A stretch of DNA of 64,000 nt, taken from contig NZ_CP022347.1 of assembly GCF_002238335.1 (NCBI RefSeq), forward strand, positions 62,001 to 126,000, read 5' to 3'. The notes under the pieces were generated by a model that did no database searches, was not told the DNA's origin, and was given only the letters and a program-made list of their open reading frames with translations. Source of the DNA: Campylobacter avium LMG 24591 (GTDB lineage: Bacteria; Campylobacterota; Campylobacteria; Campylobacterales; Campylobacteraceae). This document shows positions 17,441 to 25,925 of the stretch, piece by piece. Position numbers and translations under genes: made by a program. The number at the start of each line of letters is the position of its first letter. The stretch's first letter is position 1.

Positions 17441-17516
17441 ATCCGTTAATTTTTTGTTAAAATATCTGCAAAATGCCAAGTAGGTATTTTAAATTATATT
17501 TTAAGGAGACTTATTT

Positions 17517-18923
17517 ATGTCTACTAGAAAAGAACACGATTTCATCGGCGAGTTAGAAATTTCTAACGATGTTTATTATGGTGTGCAAACCTTTAGAGCT
17601 GTGGAAAATTTTAATATTTCACATGATAAATTAAAGGATTTTCCGCGTTTTATAAGGGCTTTAGCTAGAGTAAAAAAGGCTGCTGCTATGGCAAATTATG
17701 AGCTTAAGTTGCTAGATAAGACTAAGGAAGAAGCTATAGTTAAGGCTTGTGATAAAATTCTAGAAGGCGGATATTACGATCAGTTTGTTGTTGATATGAT
17801 ACAAGGCGGTGCTGGAACTAGCACAAATATGAACGCAAACGAGGTTATAGCTAACATAGCCCTTGAAATTTTAGGACACAAAAAGGGCGAATACCAATAC
17901 CTGCACCCAAATGACGATGTAAATTTGTCTCAAAGCACAAATGACGCTTATCCTACGGCCATAAGACTTGCTTTGCATGATTATTTAAGTGATTTGGCTA
18001 AGGCTATGGAACATCTTAAAAAGTCTTATGAAAAAAAGGCTGATGAGTTTAAAAATGTTTTAAAAATGGGTAGAACTCAGCTTCAAGATGCCGTGCCTAT
18101 GACATTAGGACGTGAATTTCAAACCTTTGCTGTTATGATTGCAGAGGATATACAAAGAGTTTTAGAAGCTAGAAAGCTTATTTTAGAGATAAATTTGGGA
18201 GGCACCGCCATAGGAACGGGCATAAATTCGCACCCTGATTATCCAAAAGTGGTTGAAAAAAAGATTAGAGAAGTAACCGGATATGAATATGTTGTGGCCG
18301 AGGATTTGATAGAAGCTACCCAAGATACCGGTGGTTTCGTTCAAGTTAGCGGTGTGCTAAAAAGGGTTGCTGTGAAGCTTTCTAAGGTTTGTAATGACTT
18401 AAGATTGTTAAGCTCTGGTCCAAGATGTGGTTTAAATGAAATAAATTTACCAAAAATGCAACCAGGTAGCTCTATAATGCCGGGCAAGGTAAATCCTGTT
18501 ATCCCAGAGGTTGTAAATCAAGTATGCTTTCAAGTAATTGGCTCTGATGTGACCATTACTATGGCTTGCGAGGGAGGACAGCTACAACTAAATGTCTTTG
18601 AGCCTGTGGCTGCTTATAATTTATTTAATTCTGTAATAATGCTTGAAAAGGCCATGTATACTTTAGCTGATAAATGTATAGATGGAATCACTGCAAATGA
18701 AAAAGTTTGCTCTGATTTCGTTTATAATTCTGTTGGTATTGTAACAGCCTTAAATCCTTACATAGGCTATGAAAACTCAGCCTCTATAGCAAAAGAAGCT
18801 ATGCAAACAGGCAAGCCTGTAGCTGATCTTGCACTAGAACGTGGGCTCTTAAGCAAAGAACAAATCGATGAAATTTTAAAGCCTGAAAATATGCTAAACC
18901 CTCACTTAGAGGCTAAAAAATAA
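17517..18923 (+). CDS. aspA: Aspartate ammonia-lyase
   Basis: A 468-residue aspartase that deaminates aspartate to fumarate and ammonia, a main carbon and electron-acceptor entry in Campylobacter. The fumarase/aspartase signature GSSIMPGKVNPV and the upstream substrate region (GGAGTSTNMNANEV, SQSTNDAYPTA) are present. Length matches E. coli AspA. It starts after AAGGAGACTTATTT. dcuA follows 9 bases later, so the lyase and the C4-dicarboxylate carrier are co-expressed. The 3' third of this gene is repeated downstream as a broken copy. Confidence 0.97.
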   Translation: MSTRKEHDFIGELEISNDVYYGVQTFRAVENFNISHDKLKDFPRFIRALARVKKAAAMANYELKLLDKTKEEAIVKACDKILEGGYYDQFVVDMIQGGAGTSTNMNANEVIANIALEILGHKKGEYQYLHPNDDVNLSQSTNDAYPTAIRLALHDYLSDLAKAMEHLKKSYEKKADEFKNVLKMGRTQLQDAVPMTLGREFQTFAVMIAEDIQRVLEARKLILEINLGGTAIGTGINSHPDYPKVVEKKIREVTGYEYVVAEDLIEATQDTGGFVQVSGVLKRVAVKLSKVCNDLRLLSSGPRCGLNEINLPKMQPGSSIMPGKVNPVIPEVVNQVCFQVIGSDVTITMACEGGQLQLNVFEPVAAYNLFNSVIMLEKAMYTLADKCIDGITANEKVCSDFVYNSVGIVTALNPYIGYENSASIAKEAMQTGKPVADLALERGLLSKEQIDEILKPENMLNPHLEAKK

Positions 18924-18932
18924 GGAGAGATT

Positions 18933-20279
18933 ATGGATTATAGTGTTATGGAAATCATCATACAACTTGTCGTATTCTTAGGTGCTATATTCTTGGGAAT
19001 TCGCTTAGGTGGTATTGGCATTGGCTATGCTGGTGGGCTTGGCGTTGTTGTGCTTGGTATAGTGCTTGGAATGAAACCCGGAAACATACCTTGGGACGTG
19101 ATTTTAATCATAGCTGCTGCGATTTGTGCTATATCTGCTATGCAACAAGCCGGAGGCCTTGATTATTTAGTAAGGCTTACAGAAAAGCTTTTGCGTGCAA
19201 ATCCTAAGTATATAAACTATCTTGGACCTTGCTGCTGCTATTGGCTTACTATCTTAGCTGGAACAGGTAATGCGGTATTTTCGCTAATGCCTGTTATTAT
19301 CGATGTGGCAAAAGCACAAAACATCAAGCCTTCAGTACCTCTTTCGGTTTCTGTCGTGTCATCGCAAATTGGAATTACCGCTTCTCCTGTTTCAGCTGCG
19401 GTTGTTTATATGAGCGGTGTTTTAGAGCCACTTGGATGGAATTACCCTACCTTACTTGGAATTTGGCTTATAACTACCATCTTAGCTTGTATGCTAACCT
19501 CTCTTATCATAGGACTTTTTACAAATACCCGTCTAGATACAGACCCTGTTTATCAAGCTAGATTAAAGGCTGGGCTTGTAAAGGACGCACAAGAGGTTTT
19601 ACAAGTTGAGGATAAACCGGGTGCAAAGCTTTCTGTGCTTATATTTTTATTTACAGTTTTGGCGGTTGTGCTTTATGCAACTGCTATTTCAAGTAATGTT
19701 GCTTTGATAGAAAATCCTGTTGTAACAAGAGATGCGGCGATTATGAGCTTTTTATTGAGTGCGGCTTGTTTGATTGTGATATTTTGCAAGGTTGATGTTA
19801 GCAAGATAACAGATACAAGCGTTTTTAAGGCCGGTATGACTGCTTGCATTTGCGTTTTTGGTGTGGCCTGGCTTGGAAATACCTTTGTAAGTGGTCATGA
19901 GCAAGACATTAAAGATGTGGCTGGTGAATGGGTAAAACAAAGCCCTGCTATGCTAGCTGTTGCTTTCTTTTTTGCCTCCATGCTTTTGTATTCTCAGGCC
20001 GCAACTGCTAAGGCAATCACGCCTATCATCATATCAGCACTTGGAATTTCAGCTGCAAATCCGGCAGATTCTTACATGCTTGTTGCTTGTTTTGCTGCAG
20101 TTTCTGCACTGTTTGTTCTTCCTACTTATCCTACCTTGCTTGGTGCGGTGCAAATGGATGATACAGGCACAACTCGCATAGGCAAATTTATCTTTAATCA
20201 CGCCTTTTTTCTACCGGGCGTTTTAGCCATAGCCTTAGCTGTTGCTCTAGGCTTTTTAATAGCTCCTTTTGCTCTTTAA
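18933..20279 (+). CDS. dcuA: C4-dicarboxylate antiporter DcuA, copy 1
   Basis: A 448-residue inner-membrane carrier of the Dcu family, with 10 or more hydrophobic segments and the typical start MDYSVMEIIIQLVVFLGAIF. It imports aspartate or fumarate in exchange for succinate under low oxygen. It lies 9 bases after aspA with AAGGAGAG before the ATG. A hairpin terminator starts 2 bases after the stop. A second complete copy lies at 20740. The first 187 residues of the two are identical; this copy ends LAIALAVALGFLIAPFAL. Confidence 0.96.
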   Translation: MDYSVMEIIIQLVVFLGAIFLGIRLGGIGIGYAGGLGVVVLGIVLGMKPGNIPWDVILIIAAAICAISAMQQAGGLDYLVRLTEKLLRANPKYINYLGPCCCYWLTILAGTGNAVFSLMPVIIDVAKAQNIKPSVPLSVSVVSSQIGITASPVSAAVVYMSGVLEPLGWNYPTLLGIWLITTILACMLTSLIIGLFTNTRLDTDPVYQARLKAGLVKDAQEVLQVEDKPGAKLSVLIFLFTVLAVVLYATAISSNVALIENPVVTRDAAIMSFLLSAACLIVIFCKVDVSKITDTSVFKAGMTACICVFGVAWLGNTFVSGHEQDIKDVAGEWVKQSPAMLAVAFFFASMLLYSQAATAKAITPIIISALGISAANPADSYMLVACFAAVSALFVLPTYPTLLGAVQMDDTGTTRIGKFIFNHAFFLPGVLAIALAVALGFLIAPFAL

Positions 20280-20280
20280 T

Positions 20281-20304
20281 ATCCGCCTTAATGGCGGATT
20301 TGTT
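20281..20304 (+). terminator. Terminator after dcuA copy 1
   Basis: ATCCGCC-TTAAT-GGCGGAT gives a 7-bp G/C-rich stem followed by TTGTT. The same element recurs at 22088 after copy 2. Confidence 0.7.
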
Positions 20305-20350
20305 AACCTTTTAAGATTACAATTCTCATAAATTTATAAATGGAACATTT

Positions 20351-20503
20351 ATGATAAGGATTTTAATTTTTACTGTTTTATCTTTATTTTTTATTGCTTG
20401 CTCAAATCATAGCTCTGATAATCTAATTTACGCAAACGCACTTTTAGCTAACTCTTGTTCTAGAGGTTGTAAATCAAGTATGCTTTCAAGTAATTGGCTC
20501 TGA
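20351..20503 (+). pseudogene. Truncated 5' fragment of the COG3014-like lipoprotein gene, fused out of frame to aspA sequence
   Basis: The first 37 codons match the intact gene at 22158, including the signal peptide and lipobox ending in C17. The duplication junction at 20461/20462 then runs into aspA sequence in the wrong frame and stops after 50 codons (…SCSRGCKSSMLSSNWL). If translated it would give a small lipidated peptide. Its ribosome site is GGAACA, while the intact copy has GGAGCA. Confidence 0.85.
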
Positions 20504-20730
20504 TGTGACCATTACTATGGCTTGCGAGGGAGGACAGCTACAACTAAATGTCTTTGAGCCTGTGGCTGCTTATAATTTATTTAATTCTGTAATAATGCTT
20601 GAAAAGGCCATGTATACTTTAGCTGATAAATGTATAGACGGAATTAGTGCAAATGAAAAAGTTTGCTCTGATTTCGTTTATAATTCTGCCTGAAAATATG
20701 CTAAACCCTCACTTAGAGGCTAAAAAATAA
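20462..20730 (+). pseudogene. aspA 3' fragment (second copy, internally deleted)
   Basis: The fragment repeats aspA from 18506 to 18732, skips 149 bases, then repeats 18882 to the stop. The deletion shifts frame, so the readable stretch ends shortly after FVYNSA. It also carries a small cluster of substitutions (GITANEK in aspA becomes GISANEK). It lacks the active-site N-terminal regions and cannot be functional. It serves as the leader in front of dcuA copy 2. Confidence 0.93.
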
Positions 20731-20739
20731 GGAGAGATT

Positions 20740-22086
20740 ATGGATTATAGTGTTATGGAAATCATCATACAACTTGTCGTATTCTTAGGTGCTATATTCT
20801 TGGGAATTCGCTTAGGTGGTATTGGCATTGGCTATGCTGGTGGGCTTGGCGTTGTTGTGCTTGGTATAGTGCTTGGAATGAAACCCGGAAACATACCTTG
20901 GGACGTGATTTTAATCATAGCTGCTGCGATTTGTGCTATATCTGCTATGCAACAAGCCGGAGGCCTTGATTATTTAGTAAGGCTTACAGAAAAGCTTTTG
21001 CGTGCAAATCCTAAGTATATAAACTATCTTGGACCTTGCTGCTGCTATTGGCTTACTATCTTAGCTGGAACAGGTAATGCGGTATTTTCGCTAATGCCTG
21101 TTATTATCGATGTGGCAAAAGCACAAAACATCAAGCCTTCAGTACCTCTTTCGGTTTCTGTCGTGTCATCGCAAATTGGAATTACCGCTTCTCCTGTTTC
21201 AGCTGCGGTTGTTTATATGAGCGGTGTTTTAGAGCCACTTGGATGGAATTACCCTACCTTACTTGGAATTTGGCTTATAACTACCATCTTAGCTTGCATA
21301 CTAATCTCTCTTATCATAGGACTTTTTACAAATACCCGTCTAGATACAGACCCTGTTTATCAAGCTAGATTAAAGGCTGGGCTTGTAAAGGACGCACAAG
21401 AGGTTTTACAAGTTGAGGATAAACCGGGTGCAAAGCTTTCTGTGCTTATATTTTTATTTACAGTTTTGGCGGTTGTGCTTTATGCAACTGCTATTTCAAG
21501 TAATGTTGCCTTGATAGAAAATCCTGTTGTAACAAGAGATGCGGCGATTATGAGCTTTTTATTGAGTGCGGCTTGTTTGATTGTGATATTTTGCAAGGTT
21601 GATGTTAGCAAGATAACAGATACAAGCCTTTTTAAGGCCGGTATGACTGCTTGCATTTGCGTTTTTGGTGTGGTCTGGCTTGGAAATACCTTTGTAAGTG
21701 GTCATGAGCAAGACATTAAAGATGTGGCTGGTGAATGGGTAAAACAAAGCCCTGCTATGCTAGCTGTTGCTTTCTTTTTTGCCTCCATACTTTTGCATTC
21801 TCAGGCCGCAACTGCTAAGGCAATCACGCCTATCATCATATCAGCACTTGGAATTTCAGCTGCAAATCCGGCAGATTCTTACATGCTTGTTGCTTGTTTT
21901 GCTGCAGTTTCTGCATTGTGTGTTTTTCCTACTTATCCTACCTTGCTTGGTGCGGTGCAAATGGATGATACAGGCACAACTCGCATAGGCAAATTTATCT
22001 TTAATCACGCCTTTTTTTTACCGGGAGTTATGGCTATAGCTATATCTGTGGCTCTTGGCTTTTTAATAGTTCCTTTTGCTCTTTAA
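20740..22086 (+). CDS. dcuA: C4-dicarboxylate antiporter DcuA, copy 2
   Basis: A full 448-residue DcuA paralogue with an intact frame and the same AAGGAGAG ribosome site. Residues 1-187 equal copy 1. After that come about a dozen substitutions, mostly in membrane segments (CML to CIL, FKAG context V to L, GVAW to GVVW, SMLLY to SILLH, LFVLP to LCVFP). The ending is re-written as MAIAISVALGFLIVPFAL. The last 65 bases differ at many synonymous sites as well, so this end was probably imported from a diverged allele rather than mutated in place. It has no aspA in front, and its transcription may depend on read-through past the first hairpin. Confidence 0.95.
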   Translation: MDYSVMEIIIQLVVFLGAIFLGIRLGGIGIGYAGGLGVVVLGIVLGMKPGNIPWDVILIIAAAICAISAMQQAGGLDYLVRLTEKLLRANPKYINYLGPCCCYWLTILAGTGNAVFSLMPVIIDVAKAQNIKPSVPLSVSVVSSQIGITASPVSAAVVYMSGVLEPLGWNYPTLLGIWLITTILACILISLIIGLFTNTRLDTDPVYQARLKAGLVKDAQEVLQVEDKPGAKLSVLIFLFTVLAVVLYATAISSNVALIENPVVTRDAAIMSFLLSAACLIVIFCKVDVSKITDTSLFKAGMTACICVFGVVWLGNTFVSGHEQDIKDVAGEWVKQSPAMLAVAFFFASILLHSQAATAKAITPIIISALGISAANPADSYMLVACFAAVSALCVFPTYPTLLGAVQMDDTGTTRIGKFIFNHAFFLPGVMAIAISVALGFLIVPFAL

Positions 22087-22087
22087 T

Positions 22088-22111
22088 ATCCGCCTTAATG
22101 GCGGATTTGTT
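22088..22111 (+). terminator. Terminator after dcuA copy 2
   Basis: The same ATCCGCC-TTAAT-GGCGGAT hairpin as at 20281, followed by TTGTT. It separates dcuA from the lipoprotein operon. Confidence 0.7.
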
Positions 22112-22157
22112 AACCTTTTAAGATTACAATTCTCATAAATTTATAAATGGAGCATTT

Positions 22158-23510
22158 ATGATAAGGATTTTAATTTTTACTGTTTTATCTTTATTTTTTA
22201 TTGCTTGCTCAAATCATAGCTCTGATAATCTAATTTACGCAAACGCACTTTTAGCTAACTCTTGTTCTAATAGCTTTTTAGATAAGGAACAAGAAAAGGT
22301 AGAGAATAAAAAAGATGTAATTTATGTTGGTTTAAATGCAGCCTATATAGCTAGGCAGTGCGATGATTTTAATAGAAGTAATTATTTGTTTGATAAGGTT
22401 GAGGATTCTTATAAATACGATGTTGACCTTAAAAGTGTGGGTTCAAAAGCCCTAAAAACAGTTGGAACCACGCTGATAAATGATAATATCAGCGATTATG
22501 ACGGAACCTTGTACGAAAGAATTATGTTAAATGTATACAAGGGCTTAAATTTCATGAGTTTAAACGACTTTGAAAATGCTAGAGTTGAATTTAACAGAGC
22601 CCTAAATAGACAAGACAGAGCAAAGGAATATTTCGCAAGCGACATAGCGGCTTTAAGGGCTGAATTTGATAAGAATAAAAAGGACGAAAACTACGGACAA
22701 ATAAATTCAGGCTTTAATGATATAAGTAAGCAGTACGAGCATTTGTTAAAGGACTTTCAAACGACTAAAAATTTTGTAAATCCTTATGCTACCTATATGA
22801 GTGCTTTATTTTTCTTTTTGGATGATGATTATATAAAGGCTGCTGATTTGTTCAAAGAAGTGGCTGTTGTAAATTCTAAGAAAGCAGAGCTTAATGCCCA
22901 GCTTAGGGTATTTAACCAATACGCAAACTCAAGTTCTCCTCAAAGGCTTAAAAAATACATCTTTGTGGTATATGAAAATGGGCTTGGTGCCGGGCTTGAG
23001 GAGTTTAAATTTAGTATTCCTTATGTGTTTAATGATAACATTGTAAATACCTCTTTTGCCCTGCCGGTTTTAAAGACTAGGTCTTATTCTTATCCTTATT
23101 TAATCGCAAATGATCAACAAAGCGTTGAGTTGGTAAATTTTGATAATATCATAGCCACTGAATTTAAGATAAAACTGCCTTTAAAAATTCTAAAGGCAGT
23201 AAGTTCTTCCATATCAAAAACTGCTATTAATATGGCAGTGGCAAACAATGACTCAACCGGAGGTTTGCTAAGCCTTGCAACTAGTGTTTTAAATGCTGTT
23301 ACAACAAATGCAGACCTTAGATACTGGTCAGCCTTGCCTAAGAGTGCTCAGGTTGTAATGCTTGAAAATAAGGGAAGCATAAGCATTGAGCAAAATACGG
23401 GAAAGATACTATACACTAATGAAAATTTAGATAAAAATAAAAATGCCTTACTTGTGCTAAGATCCTTTAGTGAGAATTCTCCAAGCAAGGTTTGGCTTAT
23501 ACAAAAATAA
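22158..23510 (+). CDS. COG3014-like outer-membrane lipoprotein
   Basis: A 450-residue lipoprotein with signal peptide and lipobox LFFIAC (C17). The middle has tetratricopeptide-like helices (YERIMLNVYKGLNFMSLNDF, then ENARVEFNRALNRQDRAKEYF), the pattern of COG3014 proteins. It heads a tight four-gene run of envelope proteins (gaps 12, 3 and 9 bases). COG3014, YcfL and LpoB homologues also cluster in some gammaproteobacteria, to my knowledge. The exact role is unknown; a scaffold for an envelope complex is the best guess. Confidence 0.8.
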   Translation: MIRILIFTVLSLFFIACSNHSSDNLIYANALLANSCSNSFLDKEQEKVENKKDVIYVGLNAAYIARQCDDFNRSNYLFDKVEDSYKYDVDLKSVGSKALKTVGTTLINDNISDYDGTLYERIMLNVYKGLNFMSLNDFENARVEFNRALNRQDRAKEYFASDIAALRAEFDKNKKDENYGQINSGFNDISKQYEHLLKDFQTTKNFVNPYATYMSALFFFLDDDYIKAADLFKEVAVVNSKKAELNAQLRVFNQYANSSSPQRLKKYIFVVYENGLGAGLEEFKFSIPYVFNDNIVNTSFALPVLKTRSYSYPYLIANDQQSVELVNFDNIIATEFKIKLPLKILKAVSSSISKTAINMAVANNDSTGGLLSLATSVLNAVTTNADLRYWSALPKSAQVVMLENKGSISIEQNTGKILYTNENLDKNKNALLVLRSFSENSPSKVWLIQK

Positions 23511-23522
23511 TAAAGGAAGAGT

Positions 23523-23909
23523 ATGAAACGAATTTTTATGTTTTTCACAGCTTTTGCTGTGCTTTTTGTTTTTAATGCTTGTGCTAGCAAGGCTGTTGAT
23601 CCTATGCAAGAAAGGATTGAAAAGCATATAGTTTTTGAAGGGCTTAGTAAAGATATAGTTAAAAGTTTTAACTATAGGACAAACTCAAATTCCTTGTTAG
23701 AAGTAGAGCTTATCTTACTTAGTAGAAATGACAAAACTATATCTTATGAGATTTCTTGGTTTGATGAGGATGGCTTTAAAATTCAAGGCCCTGCTTATGC
23801 TGATAAAAAAGATAAGTTAAAGCTTAAGAAAAATAAGGAATTTGTCGTACAAAGAGTTGCAGCAAATAAAGATGCTGTTAGTTTTAAAATAATACTTAAG
23901 AAAGGATAA
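23523..23909 (+). CDS. YcfL-like (DUF1425) lipoprotein
   Basis: A 128-residue lipoprotein with lipobox VFNAC (C20). The body has the small beta-sandwich pattern of DUF1425: LEVELILLSRNDKTISYEISW, then FDEDGF and a closing VSFKIILKK strand. E. coli has ycfL directly before lpoB, and here it is directly before an LpoB-like gene. The molecular role of YcfL is not established. Confidence 0.75.
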   Translation: MKRIFMFFTAFAVLFVFNACASKAVDPMQERIEKHIVFEGLSKDIVKSFNYRTNSNSLLEVELILLSRNDKTISYEISWFDEDGFKIQGPAYADKKDKLKLKKNKEFVVQRVAANKDAVSFKIILKKG

Positions 23910-23912
23910 GAT

Positions 23913-24542
23913 ATGAAAAAGATTAAAATTTTAGGTTTAGGTTTAGCTACGGCTTTTCTTTTAAATGCTTGTTCTACCGCTGCGGTTTCATACACAGATG
24001 GCAAGGCTACTCAGGAAAAACAAGGAGCAGCTTTAACGCTAGGACTTGATAGAGAGGATTTTGAAAATGCTGCTGATACTATGATACAGTCCATGCTAAG
24101 AGATCCAGCCTTTGCTAATATAAGACCGGGACAAAGAAAGGTTATAGCCATAGGTAGGATAGTAAATGATACTCCTCAAAGGATAGACACTGATAGAATG
24201 ATTTCTAAAATCACCATAGCTCTCAGAAAATCAGGCAAATTCGTGCTAACTACCGCAGTTGCAGCTGGCGGGGCAAAGGATAGTATGAGCCATGATGTAA
24301 GATCTTTAAGAGATAATGATGAGTTTAATCAAAACACCATAGCAAAAAAAGGCACACTTGTATCGCCTGATTTCTCACTAGCAGGTAAGATAAGACAAGA
24401 CACAGTAAAACTACCTAATGGTAAAATTCAAGCTGAATATTTCTTTCACCTAACCGTAACTGATTTAACAAGCGGTTTGGCATATTGGGAAGATGAGCAA
24501 ACTGTTAGCAAAACAGGTTCTAGTAAATCTGTAACTTGGTAA
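23913..24542 (+). CDS. LpoB-like lipoprotein (penicillin-binding-protein activator family)
   Basis: A 209-residue lipoprotein with lipobox LLNAC (C20), then a folded domain. It matches the LpoB/PF13036 pattern: RKVIAIGRIVNDTPQRIDTD, ITIALRKSGKF, and a late LTVTDLTSGLAYWEDEQTVSK. LpoB activates the peptidoglycan synthase PBP1B from the outer membrane. Campylobacter's PBPs differ, so the partner here may not be PBP1B. Flagellar FlgP belongs to a related fold and is an alternative relative. It lies 3 bases after the YcfL-like gene. Confidence 0.75.
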   Translation: MKKIKILGLGLATAFLLNACSTAAVSYTDGKATQEKQGAALTLGLDREDFENAADTMIQSMLRDPAFANIRPGQRKVIAIGRIVNDTPQRIDTDRMISKITIALRKSGKFVLTTAVAAGGAKDSMSHDVRSLRDNDEFNQNTIAKKGTLVSPDFSLAGKIRQDTVKLPNGKIQAEYFFHLTVTDLTSGLAYWEDEQTVSKTGSSKSVTW

Positions 24543-24551
24543 GGATAAGAT

Positions 24552-25688
24552 ATGAAAAAAGCACTTTTTGTTTTTGCTATCTTATCTTGTTTTATGTATG
24601 CTGAAACTAACACGAGTGTGAATTTTCAAAAGGAAATAGGCCTATCTTTAAGCACAAAGGATGGTACCTATATAAATGTCTCTGCGGGGCAAGGCAGCGG
24701 GCTAAGCAAGGAAGAAGCTACCATAAATGCCTTGCTTGAGGCTATTACCAAGATGAGAGGTTTTAGCACGGCTAATGTAAGAACCGCTTTAGCAAAGCAA
24801 AAGCTGCATGTGTTTGATGTTGGTTATAGCTCTACTTTGGATACTCAAATTTACTCCTTAACTAAGGGCAGGATAGATACTTATGAGATAACAAGTGTTG
24901 AGATAGATGAGAATGGCAGATATACAGTGTCTGTAAATGCCTATAAAACACTATTTAAAAGAGATGAAAAGCCTACTATAGCCGTTTTTAATGACTCGTA
25001 TTTTAAAACCTTGGGCGATAATATACTTATAAATTTAAATAATGAGCTTATAAAAAGCGGCAAATTCACTGTTCTTGATAGAAAGAGTGATAAATACTAT
25101 AAGACAGAAAAAGCCTTAATGCAAAGCGAGGATAGCTCAGGCGAGGACCTATACAAACTTGGAAATGTTATAGGCTCTGATTATATGCTTGTTTTTAACC
25201 TAAGAGATATAGGAGCCTCATCATCTAAAAGCTCTAATATAACGGTGCAAAATTCAAGCTTAAAGGGTGATGTTGTGGTTGATTACCGCTTGCTTTTATT
25301 TGCCACGAAAGAAATTAAAGCAGCAGATAGCCTCATCCTTAGCATTTCTGTAAAGGAAGATGATGTTAAAAGCAATGAAGAGGCTAGCAAAAAGATAGCT
25401 AATGCCATTTCTGCCGAGCTTATTTCCAAGCTATATCCTTTGTATGTGGCCATGGCTAGCGATAAAGAGGTTGTTTTTGAAGCAGAGTTAAAAAAGGGTG
25501 ATGTTTATCTGTGCGAGGGAAGCACCAACTCAAAAGTGCAGATACTAAGCTCATCAAAAAATACTTCAAGTGCAAAGATACTTGAAGGCCAGCCAAGGCT
25601 AGCTGATGTGTGCCGTCTTGAAAACGATAAAGGCAAGGAAGCAAATTATAAGCTAGGCGAGGGCGGCGGCGTAAATTTAGGCTTTTGA
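24552..25688 (+). CDS. Periplasmic CsgG/LPP20-like protein
   Basis: A 378-residue exported protein with a signal peptide (MKKALFVFAILSCFMYA) but no lipobox. Residues about 35-140 resemble the LPP20/FlgP-type domain (INVSAGQGSGLSKEEATINA). Residues about 145-290 resemble CsgG/curli-assembly-like domains (IAVFNDSYF, KSGKFTVLDRKSDKYYKTEK, LGNVIGSDYMLVFNLRD). It ends the envelope cluster and is followed by a hairpin. An outer-membrane-associated oligomer or scaffold is possible; function is unproven. Confidence 0.75.
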   Translation: MKKALFVFAILSCFMYAETNTSVNFQKEIGLSLSTKDGTYINVSAGQGSGLSKEEATINALLEAITKMRGFSTANVRTALAKQKLHVFDVGYSSTLDTQIYSLTKGRIDTYEITSVEIDENGRYTVSVNAYKTLFKRDEKPTIAVFNDSYFKTLGDNILINLNNELIKSGKFTVLDRKSDKYYKTEKALMQSEDSSGEDLYKLGNVIGSDYMLVFNLRDIGASSSKSSNITVQNSSLKGDVVVDYRLLLFATKEIKAADSLILSISVKEDDVKSNEEASKKIANAISAELISKLYPLYVAMASDKEVVFEAELKKGDVYLCEGSTNSKVQILSSSKNTSSAKILEGQPRLADVCRLENDKGKEANYKLGEGGGVNLGF

Positions 25689-25690
25689 TT

Positions 25691-25716
25691 TTTAAGGCCC
25701 TTAAATGGGCTTTAAA
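25691..25716 (+). terminator. Terminator of the lipoprotein operon
   Basis: TTTAAGGCCC and GGGCTTTAAA pair over 10 bp (one G-T) around TTAAAT, directly after the last stop codon. The left arm also offers a T run in the opposite orientation. Confidence 0.65.
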
Positions 25717-25842
25717 AATTTCAAAATATTTTTATCTAAAGAACACGGTAAAATTCACGAAAATTTTAAAATAAAAGTCAAAATATACTTATCTATCTTT
25801 TGCGTATGAGTAAATTTAATATAAAATTTAAGTAAATTTCAC

Positions 25843-25925
25843 TATAATCTAGGCTTTTATCAAAGCCATTAAAGCTTATAAATCCCTCGTGGTGCTTTGT
25901 GGTAACTTACCAAGAAAGGTTAAAG
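25843..25925 (+). promoter_or_regulatory. rplU: rplU promoter -10 box and structured 5' leader
   Basis: TATAAT at 25843-25848 should start transcription near 25855. The leader of about 70 bases contains a hairpin (GGCTTT-TATC-AAAGCC, 25852-25867) and a GGTAACTTACC inverted element before the ribosome site. Ribosomal protein operons often carry autoregulatory leaders, and L21 leaders are known in other bacteria. Whether this one acts so is inference. Confidence 0.45.

Larger units (their letters stand above)
18506..20462 (+). repeat. Tandem duplication, copy 1 (3' part of aspA, dcuA, 5' part of lipoprotein gene)
   Basis: This 1957-base segment recurs directly downstream. Base 18506 corresponds to 20462 (offset 1956) up to 18732. 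From 18882 on, the offset is 1807, because copy 2 lacks 149 bases (18733-18881). Junction homology is a single base. The copies are identical over long stretches but carry clustered substitutions in the second half of dcuA. Confidence 0.95.
20462..22269 (+). repeat. Tandem duplication, copy 2
   Basis: The second copy of the 18506-20462 unit, 149 bases shorter. It contains the aspA remnant, dcuA copy 2, the hairpin and the first 112 bases of the intact lipoprotein gene. The boundary in the lipoprotein gene (22269) corresponds to 20462. Confidence 0.95.

Noticed and set aside
20461-20466. TCTAGA (XbaI site) exactly at the duplication junction, suggesting engineered DNA
   Set aside because: The site arises by chance from joining the two natural ends; no vector, marker or linker sequence is present, and the copies carry natural-looking divergence.
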